Shown: one piece after another, positions 16,675 to 23,525 of the stretch
Layout of the letters: each line of letters opens with the position of its first letter
Numbering within the stretch: position 1 is the stretch's first letter
From: SZUA-309 sp965230005
GTDB lineage: Bacteria; Pseudomonadota; Gammaproteobacteria; Pseudomonadales; Azotimanducaceae
NCBI GenBank assembly: GCA_965230005.1
Contig: OZ245934.1
Span: 1,116,001 to 1,180,000, forward strand
Direction: 5' to 3'
Length of the DNA: 64,000 nucleotides
Translations under genes and position numbers: made by a program
The notes under the pieces: generated by a model
Seen by the model: the letters and a program-made list of their open reading frames with translations, nothing else
Databases searched by the model: none
What the model was told of the DNA's origin: nothing

Positions 16675-17084
16675 GCATCGAACGCATCGCCGACGTCGAT
16701 TTCGGTGAGGAGCTGCCGGTTTTCGATCCTGACACGAGCCTCGACAACGTCATCCGTTTCACGGAGGCGGCAGGCTGGCGTGGTCCTCGCTTCACGGATC
16801 ATGAGGCAGCCCGGAAAGAGGGCCTGCCCGGTGCTCTCGTGCCAGGCATCATGAGCCAGGGCTTTCTCTGCGCGATGATTCACCGCTGGGCGCCGCCGGC
16901 ACGCATCGAGGAAGTCGATACGATCTTCCGTGCCCCTGTCATTGTCGATCAGGCGTACCACATCAATGGCGTCGTCACGGACGTAGACACGGACGAAGGC
17001 CGGGTCGAGGTCGACCTGACGGTCACCAACGACAAAGGCGAAACGCGCGTTTTCGGCACCGCCAAGGTGCGCCTGCCGGCCTGA
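16671..17084 (+). CDS. MaoC-like hotdog protein, second subunit
   Basis: This 137-residue MaoC/hydratase-2-like protein (GWRGPRFTDHEAARKEG, GALVPGIMSQGFL, C-terminal GETRVFGTAKVRL) is translationally coupled to the preceding half-MaoC gene (ATGA overlap). The classical hydratase-2 motif with Asp-x-Asn-Pro-x-His is not conserved; a FTDHEAA segment takes its place. The pair probably forms one heteromeric enzyme in which catalysis may rest on non-standard residues. DinB starts 25 bases downstream and may be a separate unit. Confidence 0.8.
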   Translation: MSIERIADVDFGEELPVFDPDTSLDNVIRFTEAAGWRGPRFTDHEAARKEGLPGALVPGIMSQGFLCAMIHRWAPPARIEEVDTIFRAPVIVDQAYHINGVVTDVDTDEGRVEVDLTVTNDKGETRVFGTAKVRLPA

Positions 17085-17109
17085 CGCGGGAACGCGGTAA
17101 TTTCCGACC

Positions 17110-17634
17110 ATGATCAGCCCGGATTACATCCGTCTCATGGCGGCCTACACGCACTGGCAGAATCGCAGTGTCTACAGGGCTGCGAACGGCTTGAGTGACG
17201 ATGCCCGGCGCAAGGACCGCGGCGCCTTCTTCGGCTCGATTCACGCCACGCTGAACCACCTGCTCTGGGGCGACCAGCTCTGGCTGCACCGACTCGCCGG
17301 AACGCCGCCCCCCGTATCGCCGGATATCCCAGGATCGACGCACCAGATCGAAGCCTGGCAGGACCTCACCGACGCCCGGCGAGAGACTGACGCGCGCATG
17401 CTGACCTGGGCCGAGTCCGTGCGGGAAGCAGCACTCGATGGTGAACTCAGCTGGTTTTCCGGCGCCATTCAGGCCGAGGTGCGCCGCCCACGCTGGGCGC
17501 TCGTGGTCCAGCTTTTCAATCACGGTACTCACCACCGCGGCCAGGTCCATGCCATGCTGACGGCAGCCGGCGCCAAACCGGAAGACACCGACGTGCCCTT
17601 CATGCCGACCAGCGACTATCCATGGCCCCAGTGA
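17110..17634 (+). CDS. DinB family protein
   Basis: This 174-residue four-helix DinB/YfiT-like protein has HATLNHLLWGDQLWLHR, and FNHGTHHRGQVHAML near residues 136-150, giving the three-His metal site typical of the family. Members act as metal-dependent thiol transferases (bacillithiol or mycothiol in Gram-positives) or have unknown roles in proteobacteria. A TAATTT -10-like element lies six bases before the ATG and no ribosome site is obvious, so the transcript may be leaderless. The 3' end overlaps the DUF1499 gene by 13 bases. Confidence 0.88.
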   Translation: MISPDYIRLMAAYTHWQNRSVYRAANGLSDDARRKDRGAFFGSIHATLNHLLWGDQLWLHRLAGTPPPVSPDIPGSTHQIEAWQDLTDARRETDARMLTWAESVREAALDGELSWFSGAIQAEVRRPRWALVVQLFNHGTHHRGQVHAMLTAAGAKPEDTDVPFMPTSDYPWPQ

Positions 17635-18086
17635 AGGCACGACGCGCGCTCTGCATCGTCATCGCCAGCGCCGCTCCGCTGTGTTTTACGGCCTGCACGT
17701 CCAATCGGGAAACACCGGCCGACCTGTCCACTGAGGCCAGCATCGCGGCCTGCCCGGCCACGCCGAACTGTGTGAGCAGCGATGCAGGCGGCGGTCTCCA
17801 CGGCATCGAACCGCTGGTGATCGACGGCGATCCTCAAGCGCTCTGGGCGGCACTCGTCGAGCTGCTGGAAAGCGACCCGGCCTTCCGCATCATCGAACAC
17901 AGCGACCGCTTCCTGATGGCCGAAGCCCGCACCGCCGTGTTCCGCTTCGTCGACGACGTCACTTTCGAGTTGCGCCCTGCCGCGGGAGTGATCGCCATGC
18001 GCTCCGCTTCCCGCGTGGGCATCGGCGACTTCGGCGCCAACCGCAGACGGCTGGAGAAGATCCGCAAGGCGCTGCTCGAAAAGTGA
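17622..18086 (+). CDS. DUF1499 family lipoprotein
   Basis: This is a 154-residue protein with an N-terminal hydrophobic segment ending in CFTAC, a slightly atypical lipobox (Phe at -3). The CPATPNCVSS motif and the RFVDDVTFELRP segment identify DUF1499, a family of unknown function common in proteobacteria and plastids. It overlaps the DinB gene by 13 bases, indicating coupled translation. It converges on the DUF35 gene with 48 bases between stops. A periplasm-facing lipoprotein is expected. Confidence 0.87.
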   Translation: MAPVKARRALCIVIASAAPLCFTACTSNRETPADLSTEASIAACPATPNCVSSDAGGGLHGIEPLVIDGDPQALWAALVELLESDPAFRIIEHSDRFLMAEARTAVFRFVDDVTFELRPAAGVIAMRSASRVGIGDFGANRRRLEKIRKALLEK

Positions 18087-18134
18087 CCCCCTGCAGCGGA
18101 CGGTCGGCTTCCAGACCACCCGCGGCCGGGCCGC

Positions 18135-18554
18135 TCAGACAGGCCGGAACAGCGGTATCGACAACTCCTCGTGCTCTTCCCAGTCAACGGTCACCCGTTG
18201 GCCCACGGTCAGCGTCCCCGGGTCATCGATGCCGGTAATGTTCGACAGAATCCGCGGTCCTTCGTCGAGATCGATCCAGGCCACCGCGTAGGGAACGAGC
18301 CCCCGGAAGAAGGGATGGTAACTCTGGCGAACGATGCTGAAGGTATAGATCGTGCCGTTGCCGGAGGCTGCCAGCCAGGTGAGGTTAGCGCTCAGGCAGG
18401 CTGTGCAATGCCGGCGTGGATAGAAGTTGACGGCCCCACAGTCGTCGCAGCGCTGGTAGCCGAGCACCTTGTCCCTGGTTTTTCGCCAGAACTCGCCCGT
18501 GTCGTGTTCATCCAGTCGCGGCAGGGGCCGACGTGGCGTTTTCGACTCACTCAT
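18135..18554 (-). CDS. DUF35 zinc-ribbon/OB-fold partner of a thiolase-like enzyme
   Basis: This 139-residue protein has an N-terminal helix, a four-Cys zinc ribbon (QRCDDCGAVNFYPRRHCTAC) and an OB-fold domain (TFSIVRQSYHPFFRGLVPYAVAWIDLDEG). DUF35 proteins bind acyl-CoA and associate with thiolase-superfamily enzymes; in steroid degradation the ChsH2 DUF35 domain is needed by the aldolase Ltp2. Here it starts two bases after the stop of a thiolase-like gene, the standard arrangement. It therefore very probably forms a complex with that gene's product. Confidence 0.92.
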   Translation of the reverse strand: MSESKTPRRPLPRLDEHDTGEFWRKTRDKVLGYQRCDDCGAVNFYPRRHCTACLSANLTWLAASGNGTIYTFSIVRQSYHPFFRGLVPYAVAWIDLDEGPRILSNITGIDDPGTLTVGQRVTVDWEEHEELSIPLFRPV

Positions 18555-18556
18555 GT

Positions 18557-19744
18557 TCAGTCCCTCCCCAGAATGATGGTACCGGCGCAGTGTCTCGAGC
18601 CGAGCATGCCGCCATTGCCATGGGCAACCGCAAGGCGCGCGTCAGCGACCTGCGAGGTCGATTCGCCGCGCAGCTGCCGTGCGGCCTCGATGAGCAGGAA
18701 AATCCCCCGCATGCCCGGGTGATTGGACGACAGGCCGCCGCCGTCGGTGTTCAGGGCGGGACCGTCAGCATTGTCGAACCGCAGCCGTCCTCCTTCTACC
18801 CAGGCACCCCCCTCGCCTTTTGCGCAGAAGCCGAGGTCTTCCAGCAGCGTCAGCACCGTGATGCTGAAGGAGTCGTAGATCATGGCGATGTCGATCTCCC
18901 CGGGACTGACGCCCGCTTCCGCAAAGGCCACAGGGGCTGATTGCGCCGCCGCGCTGACCGTAATGTCTCCGCCATTCTCCGGGTACTTGGTCGCTTCACC
19001 TGCCCCAAGAATCCACACCGGCGGTTTCGCGCAGTTCCGGGCCACCTCCGGTGCCGCGATGATCACCGCGCCACCACCGTCGGAAATCATGCAGCATTCG
19101 AGGAGGTGCAGCGGGTCTGCGACCATCCGGGAACCCACCACGTCGGCAATGGTCGTTTCACGGATGTCGAGAAACTCGAGATCTTCCATGGCCTTCACGG
19201 CCTCGGGATTGCGCATGGCATGAGCGCGGGTAGCCACAGAAATTTCCGCTAGCTGCTCGGAAGTCGTGCCGTACTCGTGCATGTGGCGCCGGGCCACCAT
19301 GGCGTAGTTGGCAATGAGCGTCATCCCCGTAAAAACTTCCATGTTGTCCGCGGGATGGATGCTGCCACCGCGCCCCCCGGCACCAATGCGCTGCATGTTG
19401 CTGTGGGCCGTGGAGCCATAGGTCAGCAGGGCGACCTTCGCCTTGCCGGCTGCAATATCCCGCTTTGCGTGAGCGGCATGATATTCGTAGGAACTGCCGC
19501 CGACGTTGGTGGTATCGATGACCGAGGGCTTGAGGCCGAAGTACTCGGCGATGGTCAAACCGCCCATACCGCCGCCTTCTCCGGCATCGTAGATGGCGTC
19601 CACGTCAGACCAGTCGAGGCCCGCGTCCCGGAGCGCTGCCGCGGCACTTTCTGCCTTGATCTGCAGCGGACTCAACCGGCCTTCCACGTCCCGCGATGGA
19701 TACTCATGAATGCCGACGATGGCGGCATCTCTCTCCTGCGTCAT
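18557..19744 (-). CDS. Thiolase-superfamily protein (SCP-x/Ltp2-like) lacking the nucleophilic Cys
   Basis: This 395-residue thiolase-fold protein has the C-terminal NTDGGGLSSNHPGMRG and AVAHGNGGMLGSRH segments and an internal ECCMISDGGGA. At the place where thiolases have the nucleophilic Cys (CASG), it reads TTNVGGSSYEYH, so no Cys is available. With a DUF35 partner two bases downstream, this matches Ltp2-like retro-aldolases or non-decarboxylating relatives rather than true thiolases; that is inference. The start has GGAGGGG upstream; the frame extends further only into the divergent promoter. Confidence 0.88.
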   Translation of the reverse strand: MTQERDAAIVGIHEYPSRDVEGRLSPLQIKAESAAAALRDAGLDWSDVDAIYDAGEGGGMGGLTIAEYFGLKPSVIDTTNVGGSSYEYHAAHAKRDIAAGKAKVALLTYGSTAHSNMQRIGAGGRGGSIHPADNMEVFTGMTLIANYAMVARRHMHEYGTTSEQLAEISVATRAHAMRNPEAVKAMEDLEFLDIRETTIADVVGSRMVADPLHLLECCMISDGGGAVIIAAPEVARNCAKPPVWILGAGEATKYPENGGDITVSAAAQSAPVAFAEAGVSPGEIDIAMIYDSFSITVLTLLEDLGFCAKGEGGAWVEGGRLRFDNADGPALNTDGGGLSSNHPGMRGIFLLIEAARQLRGESTSQVADARLAVAHGNGGMLGSRHCAGTIILGRD

Positions 19745-19778
19745 GGCGCATTCCCCTCCCCTGAACGGCAAACGCCGC

Positions 19779-19807
19779 AGTCTAAGGTGAAACGCCGGGC
19801 CGACCAA
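19779..19807 (-). promoter_or_regulatory. Promoter of the thiolase-DUF35 operon
   Basis: On the minus strand TTGGTC (19807-19802) and TAGACT (19784-19779) are separated by 17 bases, a good sigma-70 arrangement. The -10 ends 34 bases before the thiolase ATG. The region is shared with the divergent aldo/keto reductase gene. Confidence 0.5.
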
Positions 19808-19853
19808 GGTAGGCTCGAAGCCATTGCAGCTGCCAGACAAGGAAGCCACCGTC

Positions 19854-20741
19854 ATGGATACCCTGCCCTTCGGCCGTACCGGCCACCACTCTTCCCGCGT
19901 GATCTTCGGTGCCGCGGCCATCGGCGGCATGCGCCAGGAGAAAGCAGACGACGTCATTGCCATGGTCCGGGATCGGGGTATCAATCATTTCGACGTGGCC
20001 AGGAGCTACGGTGAGGCCGAGGTCCGCTTGGCGCCTTTCTTGAGCGATCACCGTGACGACGTCTTCCTCGCAACAAAAACCGGCGAACGCTCGGGCAGTG
20101 GCGCACGGCGCCAGCTCGAGGAGTCCCTCGAGCGGATGGGTGTGGCATCCGTGGACCTGATTCAGCTGCACAACCTGACGGACAAGCCCGGTTGGGAGAC
20201 GGCCATGGCAGACGACGGCGCCCTGGCAGCCCTTGTGCGGGCCAAGGAGGAGGGCCTCGTGCGCTTTATCGGTGTCACGGGCCACGGCACCTACGCACCG
20301 GAAATGCACCTGAAGAGCCTCAAGCACTATCCCTTCGACTCGGTGCTCGTGCCTTACAACTTTTCCATGCGCCAGAACCCGACTTATCTCGAGGACCTTG
20401 AAGCGCTGCTCGCCTACTGCACCGACGCAGAGGTAGCTGTTCAGACGATCAAGGGCATCGCCCGCCGGCGCTGGACCGACGACGACGAGGAAAAGCGCTT
20501 TTCCTGGTACATGCCGATCCGCGAGCCCGACGCCATCGCCCGGGCAGTCGCCTACGTTCTCGGCCGGCCGGGACTCTTTTTCAACACGACGAGCGACGCC
20601 ACCCTGCTACCAGCGGTTTTCGACGCTGCGGCTGCCGTCACCGGCATTCCTGCCGACGACGTCATGCAGGCCGATCAGGAAGCCCTGGGGGTGGAGCCGC
20701 TGTTCATCCGCGACCAGACCGACGACGTCCGCGTCGCCTAG
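19854..20741 (+). CDS. Aldo/keto reductase
   Basis: This is a 295-residue NAD(P)H-dependent reductase of the aldo/keto reductase superfamily. The catalytic tetrad is visible as Asp and Tyr in FDVARSYGEAE, Lys in ATKTGER and His in IQLHNL. GGAAG lies about nine bases before the chosen ATG; a TTG 30 bases upstream would add ten unconserved residues. It lacks the Cys-rich tail and signal of the other aldo/keto reductase in this window. It is divergent from the thiolase operon, and its substrate is unknown. Confidence 0.88.
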   Translation: MDTLPFGRTGHHSSRVIFGAAAIGGMRQEKADDVIAMVRDRGINHFDVARSYGEAEVRLAPFLSDHRDDVFLATKTGERSGSGARRQLEESLERMGVASVDLIQLHNLTDKPGWETAMADDGALAALVRAKEEGLVRFIGVTGHGTYAPEMHLKSLKHYPFDSVLVPYNFSMRQNPTYLEDLEALLAYCTDAEVAVQTIKGIARRRWTDDDEEKRFSWYMPIREPDAIARAVAYVLGRPGLFFNTTSDATLLPAVFDAAAAVTGIPADDVMQADQEALGVEPLFIRDQTDDVRVA

Positions 20742-20812
20742 GAGCGACGCGCCGCCTGACGACGAGCATCTGGCTGGCGGGCGCTACCGCAGCGAGCGAT
20801 CAACTTCTAGCT

Positions 20813-21556
20813 CTAGCTCCCGGTCCCGGTCCGGCGTGGTGGCGCACCCTGTCCAGGTTGCCAGTCCCCGTAGTCGCGATCGCGACCGGCATTCGCGAAG
20901 TAGTCCTCGAGGCGCTTGCCGGGTTCGTCGGGGTACGACGTGTTGAGCACATTGAGCGCGCAGATCCGGTCGATGCGAAAACTGCGAAACGCCTGCCGCA
21001 GCTCGCACCAGGCCCCGAGGGTCCAGGTTTTGCCCCAGTACAGGAGTGTCAGCGGCCAGACGATACGCTCGGTGCTCTGATCGCTGACGTCCCGGTAGTC
21101 GAGAAAGATCCGCACCCGTCGATTGATGCCATCGCGCACCTGGCCGAGCATCTCCGTCGTCTCCTCGGACATGTTGCGATCCGGTACCACCAGCCGGTGA
21201 GAGTCCAGGGCCGGTCGCAGCTTCTCTGGCAGGACCGCATCAACCTTGGCAAGAATGCTGTCCGCAGCCCGGGCCATTTCCGCGTCCCCCCAGCTGCGCG
21301 CAACATCGGCGCCGAAGACGAGGGCCTGCAACTCCTCCTCGTTGAACATGAGCGGCGGCACCTGATAGCCCCGGCGCAGCACATAGCCGACACCGGCCTC
21401 CCCTTCGATCGGCACACCCGTTGCCACGAGGTCGTTGATGTCGCGGTAGATGGTGCGCTCGGAGACTTCCAGGCGCTCGGCGAGCGTGCGTGCCGTGACC
21501 ACCCGACCGCGGCCGAGCATGAGGACGATCTGAAAGAGTCGGTCGGCGGGCCGCAT
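20813..21556 (-). CDS. YafY-type HTH-WYL transcriptional regulator
   Basis: This 247-residue regulator has an N-terminal winged HTH (RPADRLFQIVLML through SERTIYRDINDL) and a WYL-type ligand-sensing domain (WGKTWTLGAWCELRQAFRSFRIDRI). GGAGGTG precedes the ATG at ideal spacing; the frame opens 72 bases earlier without a signal. Two related TGACA-N6-TGTCA palindromes lie in its upstream region, so autoregulation and control of a divergent transcript are likely. The controlled target gene is not obvious. Confidence 0.9.
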   Translation of the reverse strand: MRPADRLFQIVLMLGRGRVVTARTLAERLEVSERTIYRDINDLVATGVPIEGEAGVGYVLRRGYQVPPLMFNEEELQALVFGADVARSWGDAEMARAADSILAKVDAVLPEKLRPALDSHRLVVPDRNMSEETTEMLGQVRDGINRRVRIFLDYRDVSDQSTERIVWPLTLLYWGKTWTLGAWCELRQAFRSFRIDRICALNVLNTSYPDEPGKRLEDYFANAGRDRDYGDWQPGQGAPPRRTGTGS

Positions 21557-21618
21557 GGCACCTCCGGTCGTCAACAGGTGACGGCAGCATAGCACCACCT
21601 TTACCGATCCGGCCCCGA

Positions 21619-21642
21619 CTACTGACAACCCGTTGTCAGTAG
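21619..21642. promoter_or_regulatory. Operator-like palindrome 1 upstream of the WYL regulator
   Basis: A perfect inverted repeat has arms CTACTGACAAC and GTTGTCAGTAG around CC. It begins 63 bases from the regulator ATG. It shares the TGACA-N6-TGTCA core with a second copy 54 bases away, pointing to binding by the WYL regulator itself. Confidence 0.6.
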
Positions 21643-21672
21643 AGGAGCTGCTGAACGGCCTATTCTCGGGGA

Positions 21673-21696
21673 CTACTGACAGACAGCTGTCAGGAA
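21673..21696. promoter_or_regulatory. Operator-like palindrome 2
   Basis: CTGACAG and CTGTCAG flank ACAG at 21676-21693. The left flank CTA matches palindrome 1, giving the same TGACA-N6-TGTCA core. A weak -10 (TAGAGT, 21705-21710) for a rightward transcript lies just beyond, so the site could block it. Confidence 0.55.
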
Positions 21697-21920
21697 GCGT
21701 CAGCTAGAGTGGCACCATGCCAGGCGCGGAGAGAGGGGCAGAAAGAAGACCATGAAAAGCCGGAACTCGATGCAAAGGCGTGCCACCAGGGAAGGCTGCC
21801 GGCACCTCGCGGAACCGCTCCTGAAGACCTGGCAGCGTTTCGTCCTGCTGCGCTGCACCGGACGCTCTCGTCTCGCCGCCGTCTATGGACCGCTTTCTAC
21901 CTCGGCTGAACTTGCAGGGT

Positions 21921-21963
21921 CGGAAAAGAAAAAGGCTCTGCACCCCTGAGAATGCAGAGCCTT
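21921..21963 (-). terminator. Rho-independent terminator of the ferredoxin-CYP153-ALDH operon
   Basis: On the minus strand an 11-base stem (AAGGCTCTGCA with TGCAGAGCCTT) and a 10-base loop are followed by TTTTTCTTTTCC. It begins 23 bases after the aldehyde dehydrogenase stop codon. This is the clearest intrinsic terminator in the window. Confidence 0.88.
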
Positions 21964-21986
21964 GCCAGGCTACCCGCCAGGTAGAA

Positions 21987-23420
21987 TCAGCCGGCGGCGT
22001 TGTAGCCGAGCAGCGCCTTGGTCTCGAGGAACTCCTCGAGGCCCCACTTGCTGAACTCACGGCCGTTACCCGACTGCTTGTAGCCGCCGAAGGGGGCACC
22101 CGGATCGACGCCAGCGCCGTTCAGGTGCACGTTACCGGCGCGGATCTTCCGGCCAACGTCGGCGGCGTGCTCGAGGTCACCACTCGATACGTAGGCGGCC
22201 AGGCCGTACACCGTGTCGTTGGCAATCTCGACAGCCTCTTCTTCGTCGGCATAGGGAATCAGCGACAGTACCGGTCCGAAGATCTCTTCCTGAGCAATGC
22301 TCATATCGTTGCTGACCTCGGAGAAAATTGTCGGCTTCACGAAGTAGCCGCGATTGAGTCCATCGGGCCGCCCCGTGCCGCCGGTTTCGAGTTTGGCGCC
22401 TTCGTCGATGCCCTTCTGGATGAGGGCCTGGACCTTGTCGAACTGGGTCTCGGAGACCAGCGGACCGATCTGCGTGCCTTCATCGGTAGGATCGCCGACT
22501 TTGATCTGCTCAGCTGTCGCCTTGGCAATGGCCGCCGCCTCTTCCATTCGGCTCGCGGGAACGAGCATACGGGTCGGCGCGTTACAGGACTGGCCCGTGT
22601 TCATGCAGACACCAAAGGTGTCGCGGGCGATGACTTCCGGGAAGGTGGCGTCATCGAGAATCAGGTTCGGGGACTTGCCACCCAGTTCCTGAGCGACGCG
22701 CTTGACGGTTTTCGCCGACTCCTGGGCAACGGAGATGCCCGCCCGCGTGGAACCCGTAAAGGACATCATGTCGATGTCCGGGTGCGCCGACATGGCAACG
22801 CCCACGTTCGGACCGTCGCCGTTGACGAGGTTGAACACACCGGCAGGCACGCCCGCTTCATGCATGACTTCCGCAAAGATGATGGCGTTCAGCGGCGCAA
22901 TTTCCGACGGCTTGAGCACCATGGTGCAGCCCGCGGCAATCGCCGGACCGACCTTCGCGGCGATCTGATTGAGGGGCCAGTTCCAGGGCGTGATCAGTCC
23001 GCACACGCCAATCGGCTCGCGAACGATCTTCGCCGTGCCCGCATCTTCTTCCCAGGGAAAGTTCTGCAGGGCGTTCAGGGAATACATCAGATGACCGAGA
23101 CCAGCGGGAGCCTGAGCGGCCGTCGCCAGACCGATGGGCGCACCCATTTCCTGCGAAACGGTGCTGGCGATGTCACCCATGCGCGCCTTGTAGGCTTCGA
23201 TGATCTTGCCGAGCAGCGCTGCACGTTCCTCGACGGTGGTCTGCGAAAAGGTTTCGAAGGCCGCTTTCGCCGCTGCTACCGCCGCGTTCACGTCGGCTTC
23301 GTTGCCCATGGCAATCGTGGCAATCGGCTCCTCGGTCGCCGGGTTGATGACGTCCAGGGTGCCGGTGCCGTTAGGCTCCACCCACTCGCCGTTGATGTAG
23401 AACTTGCTGGTGTTTTCCAT
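21987..23420 (-). CDS. NAD(P)-dependent aldehyde dehydrogenase
   Basis: This is a 477-residue classical aldehyde dehydrogenase. TPWNWP carries the oxyanion Asn, FTGSTRAG the cofactor loop, QELGGKSPN the general-base Glu and NTGQSCNAP the catalytic Cys; all key residues are present. The ATG at 23420 follows GAGAGGAC; an upstream ATG at 23459 would add 13 residues and overlap a hairpin. It is the last gene of a leftward unit with a 2Fe-2S ferredoxin and CYP153, so it probably oxidises aldehydes derived from P450-made alcohols. No alcohol dehydrogenase is adjacent. Confidence 0.93.
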   Translation of the reverse strand: MENTSKFYINGEWVEPNGTGTLDVINPATEEPIATIAMGNEADVNAAVAAAKAAFETFSQTTVEERAALLGKIIEAYKARMGDIASTVSQEMGAPIGLATAAQAPAGLGHLMYSLNALQNFPWEEDAGTAKIVREPIGVCGLITPWNWPLNQIAAKVGPAIAAGCTMVLKPSEIAPLNAIIFAEVMHEAGVPAGVFNLVNGDGPNVGVAMSAHPDIDMMSFTGSTRAGISVAQESAKTVKRVAQELGGKSPNLILDDATFPEVIARDTFGVCMNTGQSCNAPTRMLVPASRMEEAAAIAKATAEQIKVGDPTDEGTQIGPLVSETQFDKVQALIQKGIDEGAKLETGGTGRPDGLNRGYFVKPTIFSEVSNDMSIAQEEIFGPVLSLIPYADEEEAVEIANDTVYGLAAYVSSGDLEHAADVGRKIRAGNVHLNGAGVDPGAPFGGYKQSGNGREFSKWGLEEFLETKALLGYNAAG

Positions 23421-23451
23421 TGTGTCCTCTCGATTGGAAACTGAATTCTGC

Positions 23452-23509
23452 GGGCTCATCCGATCGTCAGGATGAGCCCAGTCGCGGGACCGCGCTCGCG
23501 GCCCGCGAC
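23452..23509 (-). repeat. Two tandem stem-loops between CYP153 and aldehyde dehydrogenase genes
   Basis: Stem 1 has perfect 10-base arms (GGGCTCATCC and GGATGAGCCC, 23452-23479). Stem 2 has 8-base arms (GTCGCGGG and CCCGCGAC, 23481-23509). No T-run follows on either strand, so a processing, mRNA-stabilising or attenuating role is more likely than full termination. Confidence 0.55.
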
Positions 23510-23525
23510 GGTCAATGAGTGCGAA

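Larger units (their letters stand above)
21557..21986. other. Regulatory gap between the WYL regulator and the aldehyde dehydrogenase operon
   Basis: This 430-base stretch has two operator-like palindromes on the left and a terminator on the right. A rightward 65-codon frame (21752-21949) starts after AGAAAGAAG, but its end runs into the terminator hairpin and its composition is Arg-rich and unlike the neighbours. I see no convincing gene, so a lost or very short target gene is possible. Confidence 0.5.

Noticed and set aside
21752..21949. A rightward 65-codon frame after the WYL operators
   Set aside because: It ends inside the terminator hairpin, its last codons come from the A-tract, and it is Arg-rich without any recognisable feature.
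21885..23444. A 519-codon open frame opposite the aldehyde dehydrogenase gene
   Set aside because: It is a mirror of a well-supported gene in GC-rich DNA; its protein is His/Arg/Gly-rich and matches no family.
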